DNA of 64,000 nt from Symbiodinium natans (taxonomy: Eukaryota; Sar; Dinophyceae; Suessiales; Symbiodiniaceae): the NCBI GenBank assembly GCA_905221605.1, contig CAJNDS010002500.1, positions 212,001 through 276,000 on the forward strand, written 5' to 3'. The notes under the pieces are model-generated. The model made no database searches and was not told where the DNA came from. It saw nothing but the letters and a program-made list of their open reading frames with translations. The position numbers and the translations under genes were made by a program. The stretch's first letter is position 1. Each line of letters opens with the position of its first letter. Positions 1-11,404 of the stretch are shown piece by piece.

Positions 1-317
1 GGTGACGCTGATGTAGCGGAGGCAGCTGCCCACGTAGAAGAGGAGGTTGCGCCAGGCCTCCAGAGAAGAACAGAGCTCTCCGCCCCCGAACTCCTCCGCT
101 TTTTCTTCGGGGGAGGTGGACTGCGGGGGAAAGGGGGGGGGCTTATCGTAAAGGGCCACTCCTCAAATCAAGTGCCGGCTCAAAAAAGCAGCTGCATGTA
201 AAGAGTTCTTTGAGGTTGGGTTGCGCTCTCCAAACAAACCTAGAAAAGTGCAGACTCTCAAAACTCTCCCGCCTGGATGGCCCCGGGCACCAACTCCTGA
301 CCTTGCACCTTCGACGA
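1..317 (-). CDS. Copy A exons 9-10: end of globin domain 1, cut by window edge
   Basis: An exon near 271-317 reads SKVQGQELVPGAIQAG and the next, cut at base 1, reads EAWRNLLFYVGSCLRYISV. The second is a strong helix with the aromatic and aliphatic pattern of a globin H helix (W..LL..V...L). It recurs in copy B at 21,828-21,882 and copy C at 38,484-38,556. The gene must continue to the left of this window. Confidence 0.6.
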
Positions 318-654
318 AGCTATGAGGTGCAGGGAAGATCAGTTCACGGCTGTTGAAGAAAGTGGACTGAATTCAGAGCAGGGCCCTTCTGGGCCTTATC
401 CGATCTCGAAGACATCCTTTCACTCACTTCAGCACTGTAAATCCGCCGAGGTCCAAGGCCTAAAAGGCTTGCTCCCCTCTCCCTGTTGGCCTCCTCGCCC
501 CCCCCCCGGGGCACCGGCCAACATGCCCCGATGATCAAGGCGAACCGACCGCAGCAGCAGGTCTTCTTGTTTGGGCCCCTTGGGTTTAAGGCTTGGCCTG
601 GTTAAGACGATAGACGTGGACCAACCCTGACCTCTGCACCCTAAAAGCACGGGC

Positions 655-1449
655 CTGCTGCTGGAGAATTTCAATAAAGGAATCGCTCACCGCGGTGGTC
701 TGCGCCATAGTCACTCCAAAGGTCAAATGCTTGAACCTCGGTGTCGCTTCAATGATGGCAGGCGGTCAACAGCTGGCGCACTTTAGGGGACTTGGGGTTC
801 AAGGGGCCTACGTAGGCTTCACTGGTTGAGCTTCTTGTCTTGTCGCTCTTCTCTGCTTCTTGCTCACGATTTCTCGGCGTCGCTAGAAGCTAGCTGCACG
901 CTGATATCATCCGAACCCATCCCCGTATGCTTTGGAATCCAGAGGACCCCAGGATCTCCACGAAGGTGAACAACGCCGGCGGGTTGTCCAGCTTGTCCTC
1001 AAGGCTTGGGGCCGCTTCGGGGCCTTTCCCGACCCTCTTTTTCAAACCCTTCTCTCTACGGCTTACAGGTGCGCGTTGGCCCTCTCCGGGCTTTAGCCCC
1101 TTCTGGGATGCAGATCACTACCCTGCCCTACACCCCCCCCCCCTCGTGCCATTCGTGTCCGACAGCTGGCGAAAGCCGTTGAAGAGAGCCAAGCAGAGCA
1201 CGGCCCGGGGCGTCTTGAACTTGTCCTGGCTCAGGAGGCTTCATCGTCTACCCACCCTCACCAGATAAGACGGAGCTTGCAAGAGAACGGAATGAAATTC
1301 CAAGACCTTAAGGAGAGCAGTCGGTGAAAGTTATTCGGTGGCGTTCGGTACGTTTGGGGGGGGGGGCTTTCGGCATCCTTCTCGGTGCTCAGGGCGCCAG
1401 TCAGGCAGCCGTAGATGGCGTCCCCGACAGCCTCGCTGTCTCCCAGCGC
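655..1449 (-). CDS. Copy A exons 5-8: globin domain 1 core
   Basis: Four exons are visible: 1,383-1,449 (ALGDSEAVGDAIYGCLTGAL), 1,150-1,225 (DKFKTPRAVLCLALFNGF), 948-1,001 (EDKLDNPPALFTFVEILG) and 655-738 (FKHLTFGVTMAQTTAVSD). Read together they give the B to G helices of a globin-like fold. The histidine in FKHLTFGV sits where globins have the proximal haem-binding residue (F8), preceded by the expected hydrophobic E-F region. Acceptor AG bases stand before ALGDS and DKF in all three copies. Haem binding is inferred from the family pattern and has not been shown. Confidence 0.65.
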
Positions 1450-2237
1450 CTGGAAACAGAGGGCAGTTGAAGCGAGCATCAATGACACGGTTTCGTCTCT
1501 CACCGGCTACTTGGGGCACTTAGGCGAAGGAGATTCAAAAACTGAGGCTTAAGCTTAAATTCGTAGATGCTGATTCCTTGGGTCCCGGGTCAGCTCCCTA
1601 AACCTCAACAGACACAACTCACAACGCAAAACGGAAGCTGCGGAAGCTCCGGGCCGCTGTTAGGCTCGACCAAGGTTCCCCCAAAATCAGACTTGACTCG
1701 CTGTGAGGCTCCAAAGCCCCCCTTCGCCCCTATCAGCAGCCTAAAGGTGCTACAAAGCTTTCTTGGCGGCAACGTGACGTACTCAGCTTGCCTAAACCAC
1801 AATCCTCAACCCCCGGGCGGAAAGTTCAGCTTCGGGCTCGGGCTTGAGAACTTTCAGACCGCAGGGGGGTCAGCAGGGTTGCAAGGTGTTTCACCTTGGT
1901 GTGTAGGATCTCAGACTTGAGCTTTCTTACGGTGGAAATTACCTCACATGCCGGTCAAGCTCTGTAAAAATGGTATGCAATCTCAGTAGGCATCTGCACG
2001 AAAGAGAACAAAGCACACAAAAAACGAACACGTCTTGCGGTTTCGTGTTTCAGCGTCGGGCTGCTGACCTGTGCTTTATTCGGGAACGAAAATACATGCA
2101 TTTTGGCAATGCTGCTGGGAAGCCTGTTTCCTGATGAGTGACAAATTCATAGTCAAATGATTGTTTGTTGTCATATCAGAGTAGTATAAAGCATGCAAAC
2201 ACTCTTGCCCGATGGCATCCTAGGCCCAAAGCAAGGT

Positions 2238-2678
2238 GTCAGATGCCTTCTGAAAGGCGTTCCAAGAGTGGCGGATAGCAGCCTTCTCATGCTCAGCCAT
2301 CGACAGCTCCTTCCACAAAAAACAGGGCCGCCAGGATGGTGCTTTGTGTGTGCGTGCGACGCAGAACACATTTAAAAGCACGCCTTCAAACGCCTGAACA
2401 CGCCTGAAAGGGTCCCAACCCAATCCTGTGGCTGGCGATGCTTTGCTTGAAGGGGATGCGCTGGCCAGCAATTGTGTGCACATGAAAATTGGGCGCCGCT
2501 CGATTCACCCATTTAGCACACGATCTCCTGCAGGTAACCCTAAAACCTAAACCCTCAACCCGAAACCCTAAACAATATAACTCTTTGCGCAGCTTAGATC
2601 CGGAGCCCCTTAAACCTCCTTCGCCCACACGAAAAGCTCCTCCATGGTCTTGCCAAACTTCTCTCCAAGGATGCCTGG
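2238..2678 (-). CDS. Copy A exons 3-4: entry to globin domain 1 (A helix)
   Basis: Two exons are visible. The first, near 2,633-2,678, reads ILGEKFGKTMEELF. The second, near 2,238-2,316, reads KELSMAEHEKAAIRHSW and continues NAFQKASD. The tryptophan in an amphipathic helix of the form AIRHSWNAFQK is typical of a globin A helix. Both blocks are conserved in copies B (24,147-24,190; 23,999-24,073) and C (41,268-41,312; 40,415-40,492). The intron between them carries about 13 TTTAGGG units at 2,683-2,775, immediately upstream of the first exon's start in plus coordinates. Confidence 0.6.
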
Positions 2679-2682
2679 TGAC

Positions 2683-2775
2683 TTTAGGGTTTAGGGTTTA
2701 GGGTTCAGGGTATAGGGTTTAGGGTTTAGGGTTTAGGGTTTAGGGTTTAGGGTTTAGGGTTTAGGGTTTAGGGTT
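2683..2775 (+). repeat. TTTAGGG telomere-type repeat
   Basis: About 13 units, in the copy A intron next to exon 3; degenerate CCCTAAA-like units also lie at 2,530-2,575. Confidence 0.95.
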
Positions 2776-4239
2776 ATCCTACCCTACCATGCAGGTTTTT
2801 CCAGAGTAGCATGCTGGTCGTTGCAAGGAGATCCGTCCAAGCTGTTCGCCACTGTGGGCTACAGAAGACGCAGCCGGCTGGACGGCGGCCCCTGCTGTCA
2901 CTACAGTCCATCTACCAGATAAGATTACAAGCAGCGGGCTAGCAAAAATCGCCATCTCAGAAAAGCTTTGGCAAGGCGACAAAAACTTCGAAACCAATCA
3001 AAGACACCCAGCTGTAACATAGGCACTCAGGTCCGGCCCTTGGTCGGGTGAGGCACGTAACCTGGACAGCCGAAGGGCATAAGGAGAAGTGGGCACTCAT
3101 AGGCTGCGACCTTGGAGTGCCTGTACAGAACCCGCTTTGCACTACGGGTTTGTTGAAGCCTGGGTTCTGGCTCCCGGAAAATGCCGTCCCTGTAGCTTAG
3201 TAAGGCGGTCTTTCATTCGTTTTCGCATCCAAGCAAAGGCAAAACGCTCTGCGTCAAAGGCCCTCAGAATGATCCTACTCTTTGGCCCCCGACTTGGGAG
3301 GCGTCGGGTCATTTTCACGCACGGAGATGTTCGCAAGGCTCACATCATCGCATGGGGGCCTAACATCCGCGCTGCCTCACAGGGACCTCCGCAGTTATGG
3401 GGAGTCACCCTACTGATTTTCTAGCTCAAAGGGCGGTCGAACCTCGATGCGTCATGGACATGCATCCTTCTCATCGCATGGCGACCCTTGACGTCGCGTT
3501 CACAACCTGGATCATCTTCGTGTATCGAAGGTCCGATGCCTCTAGGCTGCTCCGGGCTGTGGAAGGACATCCACGTTTATCAAATTGACTTGACCATCTG
3601 TCGTGGCCAGTTTTCGCGTCTGTTACCATCGCGACGAAACGCTTTTCTCCACGAAGCCTCCATTTCCTTCACGTCCTCCGATGCGTTCCGGGCTTCCGAC
3701 CCCCACCTGTCTTATCATAGCGGCATGCTGCGACAGACACTTGAAAAGAGTGCTCCGCGTGATCTTTGCGATCATGTGAACCCCGAGCTGCTGAGACCAT
3801 CCTGCTCGCTGCAGGCGTGACGCTTCTCCAACAACAGTGCCTTCCTGGTGGCTGCAACATCCAAAAGTGTTCAAACAGGCTGGGCCTTTCCTGCTCTGAT
3901 CAACTCTCCTGGTTCGCCCCACAGGACGTTTCGCATGACAACGAGTTTTCCGCTCAGCTTGTCAGGGCATCCCTGAGCCCTCTTTCTCCATGATAAGGCC
4001 GTTTTCCCGTTCGAGCCGCTCCATAAACGGACCCCGATCGAAGCACGGTCAAGCTCAGCAAACCAAGCTAAAAAGCTTTATAAAAACAAGGCGCCAGAGC
4101 TGCCACATGCTACAAGCTGGCCTGGCACCTTTCTACGCACTGTCAACAACGGTACTAGTCCAAACTCCCTATCCTCTCAAAAAACCGCACAAGCCTCCTG
4201 TTGCCCCTCTTGCCCGCCCCAAGCCCAAAGATGCCCAAA

Positions 4240-4356
4240 GCCAAGGTGCTGTCGTTGTTTGTGTTCGCCGCGTTCGCCGTGTTTCCGCCCAGCGGGGAGA
4301 TCTCCGAAGCAAGCGATTCATCCTCAGGGACCTCGTCCGTTGCCGACGCCTCGGTG
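4240..4356 (-). CDS. Copy A exon 2: Asp/Glu/Ser/Asn-rich segment
   Basis: The exon reads STEASATDEVPEDESLAS, then EISP and an asparagine/alanine-rich stretch ending near NAANTNNDS. The matching exon in copy C (41,397-41,508) is nearly the same; in copy B (24,405-24,497) it is shorter. It is acidic, low in hydrophobic residues and likely disordered, and links the N-terminus to the first globin-like domain. The preceding intron is built largely of CCCTAAA repeats. Confidence 0.6.
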
Positions 4357-4390
4357 GAACAGAGGGCGATGTTCGGGGAGCCTATGTACT

Positions 4391-4639
4391 TAAACCCTAA
4401 ACCCTAAACCCTAAACTTTAAATATTGCATTTTCGAACTATAAAGTGTCTCTTATGTAGGATCTTGCAGGACGCCTCTGAGCTCTACTCTCAAAAAGTCT
4501 CAACTCTCCGGCCCTCTGTGATACCATCGACGAGGTGTAAGGACTAGATAGCAGAGAAGGTAGAGCCCTAAACCCTAAACCCTAAACCCTAAACCCTAAA
4601 CCCTAAACCCTAAACCCTAAACCCTAAACCCTAAACCCT
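4391..4639 (+). repeat. CCCTAAA telomere-type repeat, two blocks
   Basis: Blocks at 4,391-4,416 and 4,566-4,639 in the intron between copy A exons 1 and 2, opposite in orientation to the block at 2,683. Confidence 0.95.
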
Positions 4640-4740
4640 GTGAATCACCTGTGCTGAAGAGGTTCAGGCCCCGAGAGCTGAATCACTAGGCACAGTCTTT
4701 GTGTGCAAATCTCTCCCTCCCCCTGTTCTCCCTCCTCACC

Positions 4741-4910
4741 CCCCCCCCCCCCAAAAAAAAAAATAATAAATAACAATAATAATCATAATAATAATAATAA
4801 TAAATAACAATAATAATCATAATAATAATAATAATAAATAATTATACATATATATATATATATGTATGTATATATATATATATATATATTAATAAGAAGA
4901 GGAAGAATAG
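4741..4910. repeat. Poly-C, AAT and TA simple repeats
   Basis: A C-run (4,740-4,752), then A/AAT-rich sequence and a long (TA)n. It lies next to copy A exon 1 and is the most AT-rich patch of the left half. Confidence 0.9.
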
Positions 4911-4927
4911 ATTTAAGAAAGCAAAAG

Positions 4928-5005
4928 GCGCGCCTCTTCCATCTCACTTGCTTCCACTTCTTCCACCACATCCACGGGGGTGCTGGTGCCTTGCGGCTCG
5001 CTCAT
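4928..5005 (-). CDS. Copy A exon 1: acidic N-terminus
   Basis: The exon begins with ATG at 5,005 and reads MSEPQGTSTPVDVV followed by an EEVEASEMEEAR tail. The counterparts in copies B and C begin MAGSSIVDEVAEMED and MADAGTVEMLEATEVAE. All three share a methionine, a short neutral stretch and a glutamate-rich helix, which is why this ATG is chosen. The function is unknown; it is probably a flexible or coiled cytosolic leader. The 3' limit is uncertain because no canonical GT donor is obvious, and dinoflagellate introns often use GC or GA. Confidence 0.55.
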
Positions 5006-5647
5006 GCTGTGGAAACCTCAGCTCTCCGGGACTTTCACTCCCCGAACACGGCAGATTCAGGATTCTACTACCGGACCTGGACTACCGGACCTGGCCGGCG
5101 TCCGTCAGAAACCTGCGCCCGTCACATACCCCACCACACCCCACTGCCCCTTCCCGACCCCCACTTCGGTGCCAGGGTTTCGCCCAACAGACATCCATGC
5201 CTTCGAGACACATAATCTGTCAGATGAGGTTGGAGGGTCTGCCCGTCCGTGAGGCATCCCACGGCCCGGGAAGGTACAAAGAGGTCATCGGGGATACGAT
5301 CCATCTTTCCACTTCCCCCCCCCCCCCCCGCCGCTCTCCAGTGTCAGGGTTCCGCCCATCACGGGGGGGCATACAAGATGTCTTGGGCATGCTTCCAGTT
5401 ACTACCATGGATGACTTGCTCAGCCAAGGATCAGGAGAGGCGTGTCAAGAGGACAGTGTAAGCGTTCTTGGGCTTGGACCAATTGCAAACTTGAGCACGA
5501 TGCGACGAGAGCGACTTGACCCCTTGCCCGTCAACTGTCAACACCTCCTTGTGTCTGGACATCAAAACAGCCTGCGATGCATTGAGGCAAGTCTGCCGCC
5601 TTACTTGCCCGGAGGTCAGATCCACCCTGCCAGCGCTGGCATAAGGG

Positions 5648-5769
5648 CCCTAAACCCTAAACCCTAAACCCTAAGCCCTAAGCCCTAAACCCTAAACCCC
5701 TAAACCCTGAACCCTGAACCCTAAACCCTAAACCCTAAACCCCAAACCCCAAACCCTAAACCCTAAACC
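5648..5769 (+). repeat. CCCTAAA telomere-type repeat
   Basis: About 17 units with several CCCTGAA, CCCCAAA and CCCTAAG variants, in the A/B spacer. Confidence 0.95.
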
Positions 5770-5893
5770 GTAGACCGTGTCATGCGCAACCCGTCCAGTC
5801 ACTGCTACCTCTCATGGACTTCTCCATGTGCTTTGCGCATGGCCAGTGCTGCAGATACTCACACTGTGTCCATCAGCAAGGGTTAATGGTTTT

Positions 5894-6041
5894 GGGTTTA
5901 GGGTTGAGGGTTTACGTAGGGTTTAGGGTTTAGGGTTTAGGGTTTAGGGTTTAGGGTTTAGGGTTTGGGGTTTAGGGTTTAGGGTTTAGGGTTTAGGGTT
6001 TAGGGTTTAGGGCTTAGGGCTTAGGGCTTAGGGTTTAGGGG
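5894..6041 (+). repeat. TTTAGGG telomere-type repeat
   Basis: About 20 units with variants, only 125 bases from the oppositely oriented block at 5,648-5,769. Confidence 0.95.
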
Positions 6042-6520
6042 GTAGAACGCAATGACCCAGGATTAGTCTTACACCACTGACCCACCATAAGTACCCGGGC
6101 ACTCGCAATTTTTCCCAGGGACGACGCAAGATTTGCGAGTGAGCACCCTCTGCCTGGGAGCCACGCGTTGCCAAACTACAACTGGGCTCTCGCCCAAACA
6201 CTTCCCGTGGCTTGCGCCACAATTGAAACCGGCGGGCCTGGTGCCCTTGAAAAATCTTGGCCTGCTCAAAATTCTGAAGAGGCTCGGGCAATGCGTGGAA
6301 GCCGCCCCTTACATAGGGCAAACACAAACACACAGGAGTGAAGTAACACGAGGCGGTTTTCCAAGCGACCTTGAGCAAAGGCTAGGGAAGAGCAAACACA
6401 TCCATTGGCATGACGCGGGGCAACTGCCCCAATTTTCAGGAAGAGCCCAGAGCCACCAGTGGAAGCGCATTGATCGATACACAACCTCTTCAAGGGTTCA
6501 GTAAATAGACCCTTTAACCA

Positions 6521-6616
6521 GGGTTAAGGGTTTAGGGTCTAGGGTCTAGGGTTTAGGGTTTCGGGTTTAGGGTTTAGGGTTTAGGGTTTAGGGTTTAGGG
6601 TTTAGGGTTTAGGGTT
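6521..6616 (+). repeat. TTTAGGG telomere-type repeat
   Basis: About 13 units, with TCTAGGG variants at the left end. Confidence 0.95.
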
Positions 6617-6785
6617 CAAAGACCTTTTTCACCTCCCTGCTAGAGCGAGGATCCCCTGGCTCTTGTTTGAAGTCCACCTCACGATGTCAAGGGGTCCGCC
6701 CAGCGGCCGAGCACGTAAAAGTGGTCTCGGGCATATCAAGGGAATTCGCATCTCCAGAGGTGCACACCATGATACCAGCTGCGTG

Positions 6786-7016
6786 AGGGTTTAGGGTTTA
6801 GGGTTTAGGGTTTAGGGTTTAGGGTTTAGGGTTTAGGGTTTAGGGTTTAGGGTTTAGGGTTTAGGGTTTAGGGTTTAGGGTTTAGGGTTTAGGGTTTAGG
6901 GTTTAGGGTTTAGTGTTTAAGGTTTAGGGTTTAGGGTTTAGGGTTTAGGGTTTAGGGTTTAGGGTTTAGGGTTTAGGGTTTAGGGTTTAGGGTTTAGGGT
7001 TTAGGGTTTAGGGTTT
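6786..7016 (+). repeat. Longest TTTAGGG array
   Basis: About 33 units, almost perfect, with one TTTAGTG/TTTAAGG break near 6,912. The low variation suggests recent addition or correction. Confidence 0.97.
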
Positions 7017-7437
7017 ACAATTAAAGCTTCAAGATATGCCTCCTTGAGATGGATTTTCTCAGCTGTGGTTTGATTCACGTTTGCTGCTTCAGTCCGTGCA
7101 TCCTCCGGAATGGTGGCCTTCAAAAACCAAACACGGCTTCCAACCAAGCTCGAAGGTAAAGCACTCCAGTCTCCCACCCATTCCCAGCTCCTACTGCTCC
7201 TAACTCGATTTAGTGGGCTCAGGGGGGAACTTGGGAGCTTTGGACCTTGGCAGGCTTATTGCGCACAGCTAGACCAACCTTTGCGCGGTTACTCTGCGCG
7301 GGTGTTCCAGAAGAACCTCCATGCCTCATTCCCCTTCAAAACTGCCTGAGAGTTCTACATCGATAAGCCTATGCAGCTTGCGCCGCCCTCAGCCCCCCTA
7401 GACAGAACACAATGGCAAATCTACGACCACAAGCCCA

Positions 7438-7699
7438 CCCTAAAACCCTAAACCTAAACCCTAAACCCAGTGTAGAAGAGGCCCTGCTATTCGTGGAAGT
7501 TCAGTGCTTCAGCTTGCCAGCTTTCGCTGCGGAAACGCGCGGAACGCGCTGGTTGACCCTCGACCCCCCCGACCCAACCATGGCTACCAAGGGAACTTGA
7601 GGGTTTAGGGTCTAGGGTCTAGGGTTTAGGGTCTGTAGGGTCTAGGGTTTAGGGTTTCTTGGGTTTGGGGTTTAGGGTTTAGGGTTTAGGGTTTAGGGC
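7438..7699 (+). repeat. CCCTAAA then TTTAGGG blocks
   Basis: A short degenerate CCCTAAA block (7,438-7,468) and a degenerate TTTAGGG block (7,598-7,699) with TCTAGGG variants, near the copy B end. Confidence 0.9.
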
Positions 7700-7918
7700 T
7701 TTTGCTCTGTCATCCGAGGTTAGCGGGGCTTGCGGGGTCCAGCAATGCAGTTCCCAGCATCAGCGCCTGCTCACAGAAGCAACTGGCGAGCAGCATCCTT
7801 CGTTTATGATGAGCATCCTGCGCTTGCGTATGACGGTGTAGCCTGAGGCCCTCGGCACAAGAAATTTCTCCAGCCATGGTTGTTTGCTGCCCATCAGAAG
7901 CATCGTGAGTTACCACTC

Positions 7919-9110
7919 ATGGCGGCCTGCTAGCCGCTGCCCAGCAACGTGTGCGTCGATACGCTCCAAGAATCCACTTTCCATGCCCAAATGCGAACCG
8001 AGTCCTTACACAACAGAAGCTCAAGTGGAACAAGATCACCAGTTGTTTTTCCTTGTTTGTCTTTGTGTTCGAGCTTGGGGGGGGACGTCTTTCATGCGTG
8101 GGGTGTTGGGGGGACCCTTGCTCACATGTCGAGAGTACACGCTGGTTGTGGGAGCTCGCGGCGTTTTCAGGCAGCACGGAGGCGAGCTCCGATGTGGAGC
8201 TCGCTGGCTGCCCTTTTGAGGTATTATAATAAGGCAGTTGAGAACACTATGAACACTTGGATCATGCATCAGCAGCCTGAGCAACAATGTTCAGAAGCCT
8301 GAAAGGCTTCACCACCGACGCATGATCTCCTCCCTTACGCAAGGGAGATGTCCAAACCTTCAGAAAAGATTATTGCAACGTCTCGTGGTTGATGCGAATT
8401 TTGGAAGATGCACCTTCCTGTTCAGGAAGTCACCTATGAAACGGACATGCTGACCGCAAGCGAGTGTCACAAATCATTACTGACAATCACTTTACAGTAG
8501 TGACGAGAAACGGGGGAAAGGGCAAAGGGCTATGCCGGCTATGCAGCTTATGCAGATACACACAGAAACCCAGGACACCTGGTGGTGGAGTCCTTTCCCC
8601 CCCTCTCCGACAGACATTGAGCCTGTCCACAAACGAATTATGCACGGCTGACCACGAACCTCCTAGAATTTTCCACGCGAAAGCCACTAGTCAGCACTAA
8701 AGCAGCAGAAGACCAAGACTTGAAAAGCAAGCTCAGCTGCCATTGGGCACGAAGTCATGTCACCCTAACACCAAGGAGCTCCGTTCTTTCGCCTGGAGGT
8801 TCTGAGCCGTGCTCTGCCCCCAGCCCAAGGCTCACAATGGCACAGCCTGGCCTGTGTTGCTTTGTTGATTCTAATTCGTGAAGGTCTCAACCATACGTCC
8901 ACATGTTCGCCGGATTCTTCACAGGAGGAACTTCTACTGAAGACACCAAGAGAAAAGTGTTGATGGACTTGCGCAGAATGCTGGGTTCCTGCGTTCCCGC
9001 GCGCCTCCTTCAGAGTGGCCAACGCTGCTCGTGCCCACATGGCTGCCGTTGGTGTTGTTGTGGTTCTCGCTGCTACTGTTCTGACCAAACGCTTTGGCGA
9101 CGCTCCTCGC
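7919..9110 (-). CDS. Copy B C-terminal exons
   Basis: The block at 9,010-9,110 reads SVAKAFGQNSSSENHNN followed by a Ser/Gly/His-rich tail, matching copy C's RSVKKALGQSGSETHN. A short block at 8,600-8,660 (SAVHNSFVDRL) and one at 8,390-8,450 (FLNRKVHL) have weaker matches in C. The frame at 7,919-7,975 ends CWAAASRPP with a stop at 7,919; copy C has CWVAAFSRPP before a stop at 26,359, which supports this as the C-terminus. The 8,390-8,450 exon carries an extra five bases relative to C, so either the exon limits differ or this exon is damaged. Confidence 0.4.
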
Positions 9111-9284
9111 GAAAAGATGCGCTGCAAAACTTTTAAAGGAAAGCGTGAATGTGCGCAGGCTTTCGGCTCAGATACCATCAGCCTTCATCACGATTGTGGG
9201 AAACAGCCACTACCAGCCCCCTACTACAGCAGGTGCTTCTCACGTGCTGTGCATGATCCATGTCTTGGGTCCAAGGCGCCTCAT

Positions 9285-10121
9285 GATGGTCCTCTCAACC
9301 ATCGCCTCCACGCTTTCGTCCGCGTTGGTGTCCTTCTCCGGCCACGGCAGTGATGGATCTGTCTTGCCTCCCCAGGATGTGAAAGGCGGCGAGAGCCTAT
9401 TTTTTCTTGGACTCCGAAGGCCTCTATATGAGCTTTAAGGAGATCGGGAATGTTTGGGGGGGTGTTGGGGGGGGGGGGGGGGGTTCTTGATGGCTTAAAT
9501 GCATCCGGATGGTGAATGGCAACTCTTGGCATCCTTCCGTGGTGAGAAAAGACACCGAACTCCCGCTTTGAAGGTCACGGTGAGCGGAGGCAGGGCGGGG
9601 CGATCTTCGGAGCAAGACTGACTTTTTTCCTGGAGGAGCTCTGCTCATGACAGGGGGCATCAGCACCGGTTTGGGCCGCAACTGCACAGAGCCGTTAGGC
9701 TTTTGGAAGCAGCAGGCGATGGCAAGTGCATGTCTGCAATGTAACATCCATTCTTTTAGGCTACAAAGCATGCATCTGTAGGCCTGTCGTCCAGAAGTCT
9801 TTGCAGCTTTCCAGCTTTCGGAAATCAAGTTCGCAAACAACAACTATTCTGAAGCAAGAATCGCAACCACGAACCAGCGTAGCTCAGAGGTTTGGCCGCG
9901 CCAACCCTGAAATTATTCCTGACAACCCCCTTTTGCCATCCTGTGCCTCCATACCGCAGAATCTGGTCATGCGCCACCGGATGCAGGTAAGCTGGTTCCT
10001 GGATCCTCGGCTTCGTGGACAAGGGCCCCCAATTTCAACCACGCATTTTTCAGGGCTCCGGGGCCTTTTCGAGGGCCTCGTGGCCTGCAACAGTACCCAG
10101 TACCCGCAGGCAGTATTTTTT

Positions 10122-10152
<31 letters not shown>

Positions 10153-11325
10153 AGCCTCGCGATCGGGCAGTAGAAGGCTATGCAAAACCCTCCGAACCCC
10201 TCCTTTTCTGAGAACCAAGGCAAGACACCTCTGCCCACGGACAGAGCTGCCAACCGCGAACCCTTCAGTGCGCAACCCGAGCTCTGGAAACGACCACTGC
10301 AAATCTGAGCTTCTTGATCCCACCTGGAAGACCGGTGTCCCCCTCTGCAAAGTCGGTCTTCTCGTCCTTTGTTCTCGATGCTGAAGGTGCTACATTACAA
10401 ACAGAATCACATGAAAGAACGAACATGCGTAAAAATGTACGTTTCAGCCTGACATGGCATCTACCTGTTGAAGTTGGGGGGGGGGGGCTGGCTTCCGTTG
10501 AGGGCTACTGCCCACGCATTTTCTTTCCTGGCGATGTTGCTGGCCACTTAGGACAATTGCTGTGGGCTGTGTCTCTCAGGGGCGGTGTCCGCAACGCTGA
10601 CCCCCTGCTACCGACACTGTCTCTCCGCATTTTGACCGTGTTGATGCGAGGGGGCTGGTGGACGTGCCGGAGCACCCCAGCAAGAAGGAAGGCCACTCAC
10701 GGCCTTCCTTTTGAGAACCAGGTGATGATGGAGGCACTGACGTTCGCCTGGCGGAGAAGGTGGATGAAGTGCTCCAACGCGAGGAGGGGCGCCCGGTTAG
10801 TCTGACTGAGGACGACATACGGTTGGCGGCGTGCAACGTGCAACGTCCTACGCTATTCACGGTTGCCACTGCGGCAATCGAGGTGAGGGCTGCGACACGC
10901 CGGCACAGCTCAGGTTGAGACTGGCACAAGCTTGCGGGAGCTCATCGTGATTCTCGTTACATGGAGGATTGGATGCCACCCTACATCAAAACATCCAAAC
11001 ATCATGCTGCGAAACTGCTGACCCCAAGAATCCAGATGCAGTGGGCCCATGAAAGCCTGCCACTTCTTCAGCGACAGGTCCTCCCACTTTGGCGCTTCAG
11101 AGCATGGGGCCCCCTATGATTGAAGGTCGACTCTTCTGCAATCCCTCACCTACTGGAAAAACTCCGCTCCCTAGCGGGCCCTGTCACCGCAGGATCTACC
11201 GAGTCTACCGGTCTCCTTCAAAACGGTCAGGATGATTTGCCCTCGCACCAGTCGCGCATGACCCTCGATGTCTTCCGCCAGCGCCATGTAGATGCCGCAG
11301 AACCTCAGATGCCTCTCAGGTAGCC
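9285..11325 (-). CDS. Copy B exons 34-38: conserved cytosolic tail after S6
   Basis: Exons are 11,205-11,325 (RFCGIYMALAEDIEGHARLV, then RGQIILTVLKE), about 11,050-11,085 (LKKWQAFMGPLHLD), 10,312-10,362 (DFAEGDTGLPGGIKKL), 9,960-10,012 (EPAYLHPVAHDQILRYGG) and 9,285-9,372 (TDPSLPWPEKDTNADES, then VEAMVERTIMRRLG). This order (D..GHARL, W..F..SL.LD, EGD.G..GG, EPA..P...D.I.R.GG, PS.PWPE.D) is the tail I associate with a large dinoflagellate ion-channel family, and it is the strongest reason for the channel call. Confidence 0.6.
10120..10152 (+). repeat. Poly-G run
   Basis: Some 28 consecutive G after a short T-run, in a copy B intron. Shorter G-runs occur at 9,470-9,482, 15,706-15,718, 40,718-40,728 and 62,696-62,716. 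Confidence 0.95.
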
Positions 11326-11404
11326 TTCTCAAAGGACCACCAGTTAGTCCAAGTCTCTCTGAGCCCCTCAACAAAACACCAGCCTTGGACATCAAGCCTG
11401 AGCC

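Larger units (their letters stand above)
1..5005 (-). other. Copy A of globin/ion-channel gene, 3' part outside window
   Basis: This is the leftmost copy of a three-member tandem array. It reads right to left, from an acidic N-terminal exon near 5,005 to an exon cut by the window edge at base 1. Ten exon-like blocks can be matched one by one, in the same order, to copies B and C, so they are exons and not chance frames. Only the N-terminus and the first globin-like domain lie inside the window. The introns hold telomere-type repeats (2,683-2,775; 4,391-4,416; 4,566-4,639) that copy B and C lack at these positions. Whether the copy is expressed cannot be judged, but no exon block seen here has a stop codon. 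Confidence 0.65.
5006..7918. other. Spacer between copies A and B, telomere-repeat rich
   Basis: This stretch should hold the promoter side of copy A and the end of copy B. Roughly a quarter of it is TTTAGGG/CCCTAAA repeat in several blocks and both orientations, listed separately. The rest (for example 5,020-5,640, 6,050-6,500, 6,620-6,780 and 7,020-7,430) has long open frames, but none shows a recognisable domain or a copy elsewhere in the window. I see no gene I can support. Confidence 0.5.

Noticed and set aside
4948-5667. 239-residue plus-strand frame
   Set aside because: It overlaps the conserved minus-strand exon 1 of copy A, runs into telomere repeat and has no recognised domain.
6786-7016. 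A true chromosome end
   Set aside because: Coding exons continue on both sides and arrays occur in both orientations, so these are interstitial.
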